Shown here piece after piece: positions 1 through 6,296 of a stretch of DNA of 6,701 nt. The DNA is from CAZLBV01 sp964557845 (GTDB lineage Bacteria; Acidobacteriota; Aminicenantia; Aminicenantales; Aminicenantaceae). Under the pieces are notes generated by a model that ran no database searches, was not told the origin of the DNA, and saw only the letters and a list, made by a program, of their open reading frames with translations. A program made the translations under genes and the position numbers. Each line of letters begins with the position of its first letter. Position 1 is the stretch's first letter. The stretch spans positions 1 to 6,701 of the forward strand of contig CAZLBV010000004.1 in the NCBI GenBank assembly GCA_964557845.1, given 5' to 3'.

Positions 1-1
1 T

Positions 2-1489
2 TTTCCCGTTGCAGCCGGAAATTTCCAGGGAATCGCGGCTGTGGATGGAGGACTCCTTTATTTCAAAAACGGAGAAATCCATAAATTCACTATCGAAGAG
101 AAAAAGGATGAACTTATCATTACCGGCGCCTTCGGTGGAGCCATTTCCGCTGACAACAAAAAGCTTCTCTACCGGAGCCGGGGCCAATATGGGATTATCG
201 ATATCAGGCCTAATCAAAAACCAGGTGACGGGAAACTCGATCTTTCCAATATGACCATGAAGATCGATCCCCGGGTGGAATGGAAGCAGATCTTCAATGA
301 TGGATGGCGGATCTATCGTGACTGGTTCTATGTGGAGAACATGCACGGATTAGACTGGGAGAAGATGAAAGAAAAGTATGGAAAACTGATCCCCTATCTT
401 GGCCACCGGGCCGACCTTGATTTTATTTTTGGTGAACTGGTCGGTGAACTCAATGTCGGTCATTGCTATATAAGCTGGGGTGATTTCCCTCGGCCGGAGC
501 GAGTAGATACAGGCCTTCTCGGAGCGGAACTCGAGGCGGACCCAAAGGCCGGCCGGTATAAGATCACGAAGATATATCAGGGTGAGAACTGGAATGAAAG
601 AACCCGCTCCCCCCTTACTGAACAAGGTGTAGATGTTAAACCCGGAGATTATCTGATCAGCATCAACGGCCATGAAATCACCTTAAAGGATAATCCCTAT
701 AAATTTTTAGAAAACACCGTCGATAAAAGGATCCCGATCAAAGTCAATGCCACACCTGAAGCTGAAGGAGCCCGGGAATATACCATAAAACCCGTATCCA
801 GTGAACAGAAGCTGTTTTATCTGGATTGGGTCAACAACAGACGCGAATTGGTCGATAAGCTATCGGGCGGGCGGATCGGATATTTTCATGTTCCCGATAC
901 CTCCATTGAAGGCAACCGGGAGCTGTTCAAAAACTTCTACGCCTTCAAACATAAAGATGCCTTGATCGTCGATGAAAGATATAACGGAGGAGGATTCATA
1001 CCTGATGTTATGATCGGCCTCCTCGAAAGAACCATCCTTAATTACATTGGAAGAAGAAGCCTGGAAATGACACAAACCCCAGGAATGGCCCATGAAGGCC
1101 CCAAAGCCATGCTTATCAACCATTATTCATCCTCCGGAGGGGATGCCTTTCCGTTTTACTTCAAAGAGAAAAAACTGGGTGTTATTATAGGAACCAGAAC
1201 CTGGGGAGGCTTGGTGGGATTGTCCGGCAATCCGTCACTGGCAGACGGCGGAACCATATCGGTTCCTACCTTTGGTTTTATCGATACTAAAGGTGAATGG
1301 ACGGTTGAGGGTTTCGGTGTTTCCCCTGACATTGAAGTCTATGACAGGCCTGAGCTGGTCGCCCAAGGAACCGATCCCAGCCTGGAAACTGCGATAAAAT
1401 ATCTGCTTGAGGAACTCAAAAAGAATCCTCCCAAAGAAGTTAAAAAACCGGAAGATCCCGACCGTTCCAAATGGATAAAAAAGAAATAA
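2..1489 (+). CDS. Tricorn protease homolog, S41 family peptidase (5'-truncated, C-terminal ~495 residues)
   Basis: The reading frame is open from base 2, so the gene starts left of the window; the GTG at 41 is an internal Val codon, not a start. Residues are numbered from base 2. Residues 1-75 look like the last strands of a beta-propeller (AVDGGLLYFKNGEIHKF, GAISADNKKLLYRS). A C1-like region follows (WKQIFNDGWRIYRDWFY, then GELNVGHCYI with the presumed catalytic His at 154, codon 461-463). A PDZ domain spans about 168-263 (GVDVKPGDYLISINGHEI). The C2 catalytic region has the glycine-rich DERYNGGG (324-331), the nucleophile motif SSSGGD (Ser378, codon 1133-1135) and VEGFGVSPD with the presumed catalytic Glu436. 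In the archaeal enzyme the tetrad is Ser-His-Ser-Glu; here the first Ser, just before His, is Gly. The family trims oligopeptides from protein breakdown. The C-terminus is a Lys-rich tail. The N-terminus is not visible, so cytoplasmic versus periplasmic location cannot be decided. Family assignment is firm; substrate is unknown. Confidence 0.93.
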   Translation, partial: FPVAAGNFQGIAAVDGGLLYFKNGEIHKFTIEEKKDELIITGAFGGAISADNKKLLYRSRGQYGIIDIRPNQKPGDGKLDLSNMTMKIDPRVEWKQIFNDGWRIYRDWFYVENMHGLDWEKMKEKYGKLIPYLGHRADLDFIFGELVGELNVGHCYISWGDFPRPERVDTGLLGAELEADPKAGRYKITKIYQGENWNERTRSPLTEQGVDVKPGDYLISINGHEITLKDNPYKFLENTVDKRIPIKVNATPEAEGAREYTIKPVSSEQKLFYLDWVNNRRELVDKLSGGRIGYFHVPDTSIEGNRELFKNFYAFKHKDALIVDERYNGGGFIPDVMIGLLERTILNYIGRRSLEMTQTPGMAHEGPKAMLINHYSSSGGDAFPFYFKEKKLGVIIGTRTWGGLVGLSGNPSLADGGTISVPTFGFIDTKGEWTVEGFGVSPDIEVYDRPELVAQGTDPSLETAIKYLLEELKKNPPKEVKKPEDPDRSKWIKKK

Positions 1490-1493
1490 ATAA

Positions 1494-1527
1494 AGTTAAA
1501 AGAAGGCCTACTTTTAGTTGATTTTTT
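1494..1527 (+). terminator. Weak candidate terminator after the tricorn homolog
   Basis: A six-pair AT-rich stem, TAAAAG at 1497-1502 with CTTTTA at 1511-1516, encloses an 8-base loop and can be extended by G-T and A-T pairs to 1494-1519. Six T residues follow at 1522-1527. It lies right after the stop codon at 1487-1489, the expected place for an intrinsic terminator. The stem is poor in G and C, so efficiency would be low. Confidence 0.35.
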
Positions 1528-1530
1528 AAG

Positions 1531-1559
1531 TTGACTTGATTTTCTTTTACAGATAGATT
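1531..1559 (+). promoter_or_regulatory. Candidate sigma70-type promoter for the inositol-lipid gene pair
   Basis: TTGACT at 1531-1536 matches five of six bases of the -35 consensus. After a 17-base spacer comes TAGATT at 1554-1559, which matches four of six of the -10 consensus. A start site near 1566 would give a leader of about 47 bases before the ATG at 1613. A second -10-like hexamer, TATATT, sits at 1563-1568 but has no well-spaced -35. The position, after a weak terminator and before a two-gene unit, fits. The -10 match is only moderate. Confidence 0.4.
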
Positions 1560-1612
1560 ATCTATATTGTTTTTATAGAGTTCTGAATAAAACCAATACA
1601 TGTAATAGTATA

Positions 1613-2269
1613 ATGACAACAGATGCACAAGAGAATATAAGGATCCTTCCTAAGAAACTGCTGACATACGGAAGCAATCTTCTTAATGGATTAGCCAGTC
1701 TCCTTATCAAACTTAAATTCACACCCAACAGCATAACAATACTGGCGCTTCTTATTGGAGCCGGTGCCGGTGCTTTATTTGCCTTCGGATATCCATTATG
1801 GGGAGGTCTGGCAATCATCTTATGCGGTATATTTGATGTTATGGACGGAAAAGTAGCCGTAAGGACCAACCGGAATACTCTTTTCGGAGCCATTTTCGAT
1901 TCCACCCTGGACAGATACTCGGAATTTTTCATCTATCTCGGACTGGCTTATTATCTGCGTGATCATTGGGCCTTGTGGATCATATTTTTTACTTTCTTAG
2001 GATCCACCATGGTCAGCTATACACGGGCCAGGGCAGAGGGTTTAGGATTCGAGTGCAAGATCGGCATCATGCAGAGGGCGGAAAGAATGGTTCTTCTCAC
2101 ACTGGGAGCCATTTTTGGATCGATCTTCAATGTGTTCGATCCGGTTATAATAATAGTTTTGGGATTGATCGCTCTTGTTTCCAATATAACTGCCATTCAG
2201 CGTACATTTTATGTAAAAAAATTGGAGACACAAGAGAAAACAGGAAAGGAGGCCAAATCTAATGGATAA
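1613..2269 (+). CDS. CDP-alcohol phosphatidyltransferase, probable phosphatidylinositol-phosphate synthase
   Basis: A 218-residue integral membrane protein with about six hydrophobic segments (roughly 41-60, 62-77, 105-121, 123-140, 158-175, 177-198). The family joins a CDP-activated lipid to an alcohol headgroup, releasing CMP. The signature D-x2-D-G-x2-A-R-x8-G-x3-D-x3-D is present with exact spacing: D75, D78, G79, A82, G92, D96, D100. The position normally Arg is Val83, with Arg84 next to it; the DNA reads gcc-gta-agg at 1856-1864. All four metal-binding Asp are kept. SYTRARAEGLG (135-145) and the Arg-rich QRAER (154-158) resemble the headgroup-phosphate region of phosphatidylinositol-phosphate and archaetidylinositol-phosphate synthases. 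The next gene overlaps by 8 bp and makes inositol-3-phosphate, the main reason for naming inositol phosphate as acceptor. ATG 1613 is the first in-frame ATG after the stop at 1532-1534, but has no clear Shine-Dalgarno. A phosphatidylglycerophosphate synthase is the main alternative. Confidence 0.88.
   Translation: MTTDAQENIRILPKKLLTYGSNLLNGLASLLIKLKFTPNSITILALLIGAGAGALFAFGYPLWGGLAIILCGIFDVMDGKVAVRTNRNTLFGAIFDSTLDRYSEFFIYLGLAYYLRDHWALWIIFFTFLGSTMVSYTRARAEGLGFECKIGIMQRAERMVLLTLGAIFGSIFNVFDPVIIIVLGLIALVSNITAIQRTFYVKKLETQEKTGKEAKSNG
2246..2252 (+). promoter_or_regulatory. Strong Shine-Dalgarno for inositol-3-phosphate synthase, inside the upstream gene
   Basis: AAGGAGG lies 9 bases before the ATG at 2262. 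It is within the last codons of the phosphatidyltransferase, whose stop is at 2267-2269. The strong site and the 8-bp overlap fix the synthase start and suggest translational coupling of the two genes. Confidence 0.8.
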
Positions 2270-3374
2270 GGTCAGAGTTGCCATAATCGGCGTAGGCAAT
2301 TGTGCCTCGTCTTTAATTCAAGGAACTCAATATTACAAAGACGCTGCTGAATCGGATTTTGTCCCTGGCGTCATGCATGTCAACTTAGGAGGCTACCATC
2401 TACGAGACATTGAGTTCGTTGCTGCTTTTGACATCGATAAAAACAAAGTAGGAAAAGATCTCAGTGAAGCCATATTCACCTACCCCAACAACACCACTAA
2501 ATTCTCTGATGTTCCTTTTTTAAATGTAAAAGTCGAAAGAGGGATGACGCATGATGGACTGGGGAAATATCTTTCTCAGATCATCACCAAAGCGCCGGGA
2601 AGCACGGCAGATGTCGTAGGGATCCTTAAAGAAAAAAAAGTTGATGTAGTTATCAGTTATCTTCCTGTGGGAAGCGAGGAAGCCACCAAATGGTATGTGG
2701 AACAGGTTTTGGACGCAGGCTGCGCCTTTATTAATTGTATCCCGGTTTTTATTGCCAGTGAAAAATACTGGCAGCAGCGGTTTGAAAAAAGAAATCTTCC
2801 TATCATCGGAGATGATATTAAATCCCAAGTCGGGGCCACTATTCTTCATCGAACTCTGGTCAATCTGTTTCTCGACCGTGGTATGTTGGTCGATAGGACC
2901 TACCAGTTAAACACCGGAGGAAACACCGATTTTCTGAACATGCTGGAACGGGAAAGACTTGATTCTAAGAAAATATCCAAGACAAATGCCGTGACATCGC
3001 AGATAAGGAACAGAGGCCTTAAGATAGACGCGGAGAATGTTCATGTTGGGCCTTCTGATTATGTTCCCTGGCAGAAAGACAATAAATTATGTTTCCTCCG
3101 CATTGAAAGCCGGCACTTCGGAGATGTCCCCACTAATCTTGAATGCCGCCTCTCGGTCGAAGATTCTCCCAATTCCGCCGGAGTTGTTATTGATGCTATC
3201 CGGTGTTGTAAACTCGCTTTGAATAACAAAATCTCTGGAGCGCTGTTCGGACCTGCTTCTTATTTCATGAAATCCCCTCCCAAACAATATACAGATACTG
3301 AAGCGAAAAAGCTGACCGAAGATTTCATACAAAAATACGGTAAAAAGAAAGAGACAAAAAAACCGGAAAAATAA
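2262..3374 (+). CDS. ino1: Inositol-3-phosphate synthase (myo-inositol-1-phosphate synthase)
   Basis: A soluble NAD-dependent isomerase that converts D-glucose-6-phosphate to 1D-myo-inositol-3-phosphate, the first committed step of inositol synthesis. The 370 residues match the short actinobacterial/archaeal form (about 360-390), not the ~500-residue eukaryotic form. The N-terminal Rossmann motif GVGNCASSL is at residues 10-18. The catalytic and dimer domain carries the family's conserved blocks: SYLPVGSEEATKWY (132-145), GDDIKSQVGAT (183-193), LNTGGNTDFLNML (216-228), SKKISKT (235-241), GPSDYVPW (263-270), DSPNSAG (301-307) and MKSPP (336-340). From memory these are very close to the mycobacterial Ino1 blocks. 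The C-terminus is Lys-rich. The gene is cotranscribed with, and overlaps, the membrane phosphatidyltransferase, pointing to inositol-lipid headgroup supply and not to free-inositol use. No inositol monophosphatase or phosphatidylinositol-phosphate phosphatase lies in the window. I see no missing key motif. Confidence 0.96.
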   Translation: MDKVRVAIIGVGNCASSLIQGTQYYKDAAESDFVPGVMHVNLGGYHLRDIEFVAAFDIDKNKVGKDLSEAIFTYPNNTTKFSDVPFLNVKVERGMTHDGLGKYLSQIITKAPGSTADVVGILKEKKVDVVISYLPVGSEEATKWYVEQVLDAGCAFINCIPVFIASEKYWQQRFEKRNLPIIGDDIKSQVGATILHRTLVNLFLDRGMLVDRTYQLNTGGNTDFLNMLERERLDSKKISKTNAVTSQIRNRGLKIDAENVHVGPSDYVPWQKDNKLCFLRIESRHFGDVPTNLECRLSVEDSPNSAGVVIDAIRCCKLALNNKISGALFGPASYFMKSPPKQYTDTEAKKLTEDFIQKYGKKKETKKPEK

Positions 3375-3406
3375 TAACTAAATCCGGAACATATATTTTT
3401 TTTAGT

Positions 3407-3421
3407 CGAATTTTGAATTCG
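3407..3421. repeat. Short inverted repeat between the synthase and receptor genes
   Basis: CGAATT, a 3-base loop TTG, then AATTCG forms a perfect six-pair hairpin. It is 32 bases past the synthase stop and just before the candidate receptor promoter. The sequence after it (TTTATTGCTTTC) is T-rich but not a clean T-run, so it could be a weak terminator or an operator-like palindrome. Eight T residues at 3396-3403 precede it. A looser pair, CCGGA 3363-3367 with TCCGG 3383-3387, lies further upstream with a 15-base loop. Confidence 0.35.
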
Positions 3422-3425
3422 TTTA

Positions 3426-3454
3426 TTGCTTTCATGCGGAAAACCTTTTATATC
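3426..3454 (+). promoter_or_regulatory. Candidate promoter for the TonB-dependent receptor
   Basis: TTGCTT at 3426-3431 and TATATC at 3449-3454 are separated by 17 bases. Each matches only part of the sigma70 consensus (three and four of six). The position, 17 bases before the ATG at 3472, would give a very short leader. A start site further upstream, or transcription continuing from the inositol genes, is possible. Confidence 0.25.
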
Positions 3455-3460
3455 ATGAAT

Positions 3461-3465
3461 AGGGG
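3461..3465 (+). promoter_or_regulatory. Shine-Dalgarno of the receptor gene
   Basis: AGGGG lies 6 bases before ATG 3472. This site and the signal peptide that starts directly at that Met decide the start codon. Confidence 0.6.
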
Positions 3466-3471
3466 AAAATC

Positions 3472-6288
3472 ATGAGAAGGCTAACTCTTATTATTTTGGT
3501 GTTTGCTGTCACTATTTTACTGGCTTCCTCCCTTTCCGCTACTGAAACCGGTGAAATCAAAGGGAAGGTCCTGGATGATCAGGGGGTCGGCCTACCGGGA
3601 GTAGAAATTACCGCAGAAGGGCCAAGCCTCCAGGGCAGCCGTTCGGCCATTTCTTCTGAAAATGGAAGCTTCCAGTTCCCACTTATGCCGGTAGGAACAT
3701 ATACCTTGACTTTTCACTTGCAGGGATTTCAAACCTATCTCCTTGAGAAAGTCATCGTACGCCTGGGAAGAGTATCTGACATAACTGCAGTATTGAAACA
3801 ATCACCGCTTAAATCGGCGGTTACGGTGACTGCCTCAGTTCCCCTTATAGATAAAACCTCAACTGATACCAGTTATTATATCAGCGGCCAGGATATGGAT
3901 AAAATGCCGGTTCAAAACCGGACAGTTGTCGATGCTATAAAGAATACTCCAGGAATCACCGGGATCCGTGCTAATACACGCAGAGGTACCGCGAACGAAG
4001 GGCAGCCCAGCTTTCGGGGAGAGGGTGAAGAAGGCAACAACTGGATCGTAGATGGCCTTTCCATCAGCGGTATCCGGCTAAGAAATTCCGGCATGGAATT
4101 GAATTTTGATTCCATTGAGGAGATCCAAATAATATCCGACCCTTTTAGTCCTGAATATGGATCATCCACAGGTGGGATCATTAATATGGTGACAAAAAGC
4201 GGAGGGAATGAATTATCAGGTGAATTTTCCCTGGTTTTTTTAGATAAAAATCTCCAGTCGAGCAAACTGGATCAATTGTCAGTGGTCAGCGAACCCGATT
4301 ATTTTTCTGACTATAATTGGTATTTCAACCTTGGCGGCCCCATTATTAAGGATAAATTCTGGTTTTTTATCTCAAATAATTACTTTACAGATAGAGAGGA
4401 AACCAGAGAAGGATTCATTGACTATTTGTATGTTCCTGAGGGGATCAAAACGATTCGCAGTAATAATCTCTTTACTAAACTAAGTTACGCCCTAACCAAT
4501 AATCACACCATTTCTCTTACTGCCATTTATGATGTATCTTTGGGGATAAAGGGAGGGACAGGTATTCCGGAGCTATATGAAGATAAAGACTATTCAGACC
4601 TGGCTTTCAGGATTAATTATAAAGGAATTATTGATTCATCTACCTATATCGAAGCCGGCCTGGGTCAAGTAAGAAGAAACTCTCTGCTCCAACCTATGAG
4701 CGGAAACTTAGGACCGGCCCAGTATTATATCGAAGACCTGGCCAGAAATCTCCATAATTCCTACGGAAATATAACCGACGACCAGCAAAGGCTTGACTTC
4801 AATTTAAAACTGACCAAGCACGCGGATACAGATACATTTGGCCATCATGAATTTAATTTAGGCATGGAATATTATGCTTTTTCTTCTGTTTTTGCAGTTG
4901 ATTTTACCGGAAAAGAGCAGGATATTTTCCCGGGAAACGGTTTTGATAATGGAACAAAATACTATTTTGAAAGCTGGCAAGCTGCTGAGAAAACTCCTAC
5001 TTTCTTCTATGAGTACGGAACTTTTGATTTTAAAAATTCCTCTTGGGGATTCGGGCTGTTCCTTAAAGATAAAGTAACGTGGGGTAGAGTTACTTTTATG
5101 GCCGGGTTCCGGACCCAAACTCAAATCTGTCTGGACAACAATAAAGAGAAAATGTGGTCCTGGGGATTAGGAGATTTTATCTCTCCTCGCCTCTCTCTCA
5201 GCATTGACCTGACCGGAGATGGAAGAAACTTACTGAAGCTGGGTTGGGGAAAGTTTTCCGACCTTATCACAACCATGCCTTTGGGATTACTTAATTCTGG
5301 AGCAGGGCTCTCATTCAGGAATTATAGATGGAACGGTCCTGCGAATCCAGATGAAACCGAACTTCAGAACCCAACTTACTGGAAGTTTGAGAATGAACAA
5401 AAATTACAAAAATTTGAAATTGACCAAAGTATTGAACCGAATTTCCTCACCCGGTATCTTATCGAATATGACCGCAGATTAGGAAAGAATTGGGTCGCCT
5501 CTGTCCGTTTTATCCATTCCCAGGCAGAGGATTTACTCGAGGTCTTAGCTGTTTTTGATCCTGTTACAGGGTATAAGTTCCTTTACGATAATTTTGAATA
5601 CAAACGAAGAGATTACAATGGAATCGAATTAGAATTGAACGGAAGAGTCGGAGACCGTATTCATTTTAACGCTTCCTACAGCCATGCATCCTCCAAAGGA
5701 ACCAATCCCGGACAAACCGAAACAGGCTCCTGGGCACAAGAAGAAGGAAGCACAGCCTATTTAGGTCTTTTTGGAAATCACATCTTGATCCCTAACCTTC
5801 CTGAGCTTCAAGAAATCAAGGAATACTATGATTGGGCTTTGGGAGGTTTAGGCGGCAGGGGGATCGGTGATGAAGGCTGGTATGGAAAACTCCCTTATTC
5901 CGTTGACCATAATATTAAAATCAATCTTATCTATCAAGCTCCCTTTGGTTTGAATATCTCATCTATATTTGAATACATTTCAGGATATTATTGGGAAAAG
6001 CTTGGTTATGTGCCTTTTTTTGGAGGATACTATTCCTTTCCGGAAGGACGCGGGACTCAAACCACACCCTCTCATTCATTCCTTGATGTTGGGTTGGAAA
6101 AAAAGTTTAATTTAGCAGCGGTCTCTCTTTCTGAGGCTGCATCGCTATCCATCCGAATTGACTTATTGAACCTGCTCAACAGTCAAAAACCAATTTCATT
6201 TGTCAAAGAAAACATCCCTATTTACGGACAAATCTGGGGTAGGCAACAACCGCGACAAGCCAGGATTTCCCTTAAATTGTATTTTTAA
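3472..6288 (+). CDS. TonB-dependent outer-membrane receptor with N-terminal carboxypeptidase-like regulatory domain
   Basis: A complete 938-residue protein. Residues 1-23 are a Sec signal peptide (MRRL, hydrophobic core, LSA before the likely cut at 23/24). Residues 26-108 form a carboxypeptidase-regulatory-like beta-sandwich (GEIKGKVLDDQGVGLPGVEI, ENGSFQFPLMPVGTYTL). A TonB-box-like VTVTAS is at 117-122. The plug domain covers about 125-245 (MPVQNRTVVDAIKNTPGI, IVDGLSISG, IEEIQIISDPFSPEYG, GGIINMVTKSGGNELSG). The rest is rich in alternating aromatic and polar segments typical of a 22-strand barrel, and ends in LKLYF with a terminal Phe, the usual outer-membrane assembly signal. The family imports siderophores, cobalamin, oligosaccharides or peptides with energy from TonB-ExbBD. 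The substrate cannot be read from the sequence. No SusD-like lipoprotein or transporter partner is adjacent, so it is not a standard SusC/D pair. It meets glmU tail to tail with an 8-bp gap. Confidence 0.94.
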   Translation: MRRLTLIILVFAVTILLASSLSATETGEIKGKVLDDQGVGLPGVEITAEGPSLQGSRSAISSENGSFQFPLMPVGTYTLTFHLQGFQTYLLEKVIVRLGRVSDITAVLKQSPLKSAVTVTASVPLIDKTSTDTSYYISGQDMDKMPVQNRTVVDAIKNTPGITGIRANTRRGTANEGQPSFRGEGEEGNNWIVDGLSISGIRLRNSGMELNFDSIEEIQIISDPFSPEYGSSTGGIINMVTKSGGNELSGEFSLVFLDKNLQSSKLDQLSVVSEPDYFSDYNWYFNLGGPIIKDKFWFFISNNYFTDREETREGFIDYLYVPEGIKTIRSNNLFTKLSYALTNNHTISLTAIYDVSLGIKGGTGIPELYEDKDYSDLAFRINYKGIIDSSTYIEAGLGQVRRNSLLQPMSGNLGPAQYYIEDLARNLHNSYGNITDDQQRLDFNLKLTKHADTDTFGHHEFNLGMEYYAFSSVFAVDFTGKEQDIFPGNGFDNGTKYYFESWQAAEKTPTFFYEYGTFDFKNSSWGFGLFLKDKVTWGRVTFMAGFRTQTQICLDNNKEKMWSWGLGDFISPRLSLSIDLTGDGRNLLKLGWGKFSDLITTMPLGLLNSGAGLSFRNYRWNGPANPDETELQNPTYWKFENEQKLQKFEIDQSIEPNFLTRYLIEYDRRLGKNWVASVRFIHSQAEDLLEVLAVFDPVTGYKFLYDNFEYKRRDYNGIELELNGRVGDRIHFNASYSHASSKGTNPGQTETGSWAQEEGSTAYLGLFGNHILIPNLPELQEIKEYYDWALGGLGGRGIGDEGWYGKLPYSVDHNIKINLIYQAPFGLNISSIFEYISGYYWEKLGYVPFFGGYYSFPEGRGTQTTPSHSFLDVGLEKKFNLAAVSLSEAASLSIRIDLLNLLNSQKPISFVKENIPIYGQIWGRQQPRQARISLKLYF

Positions 6289-6296
6289 CCCTCTTA

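Noticed and set aside
41..43. GTG as start codon of the peptidase
   Set aside because: The frame stays open to base 2 and the upstream residues continue the propeller repeat, so the gene is truncated by the window edge.
9..254. Plus-strand 81-codon frame overlapping the tricorn fragment
   Set aside because: The overlapping frame encodes recognisable propeller sequence that continues into the peptidase; this one is low-complexity Ser/Lys-rich and unrelated to any family I know.
1850..1864. Frameshift or indel in the transferase signature
   Set aside because: The x8-G-x3-D-x3-D spacing after the Val83 position is exact, so the motif differs by substitution only.
1573..1932. Minus-strand open frame of 119 codons across the promoter and start of the transferase
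   Set aside because: It lies opposite a well-supported gene, shows no recognisable motif, and its composition looks like a reverse shadow of the membrane-protein codons.
1966..2262. Plus-strand 98-codon frame within the transferase
   Set aside because: It runs in another frame through the conserved SYTRARAEG region and has an odd His/Cys/Tyr-rich composition without a motif.
2520..2849. Minus-strand open frame of 109 codons inside the inositol synthase
   Set aside because: It is antisense to conserved catalytic blocks of the synthase and has no motif of its own.
3912..4265. Minus-strand open frame of 117 codons inside the receptor
   Set aside because: It is antisense to the conserved plug domain, with no family resemblance and no visible ribosome site.
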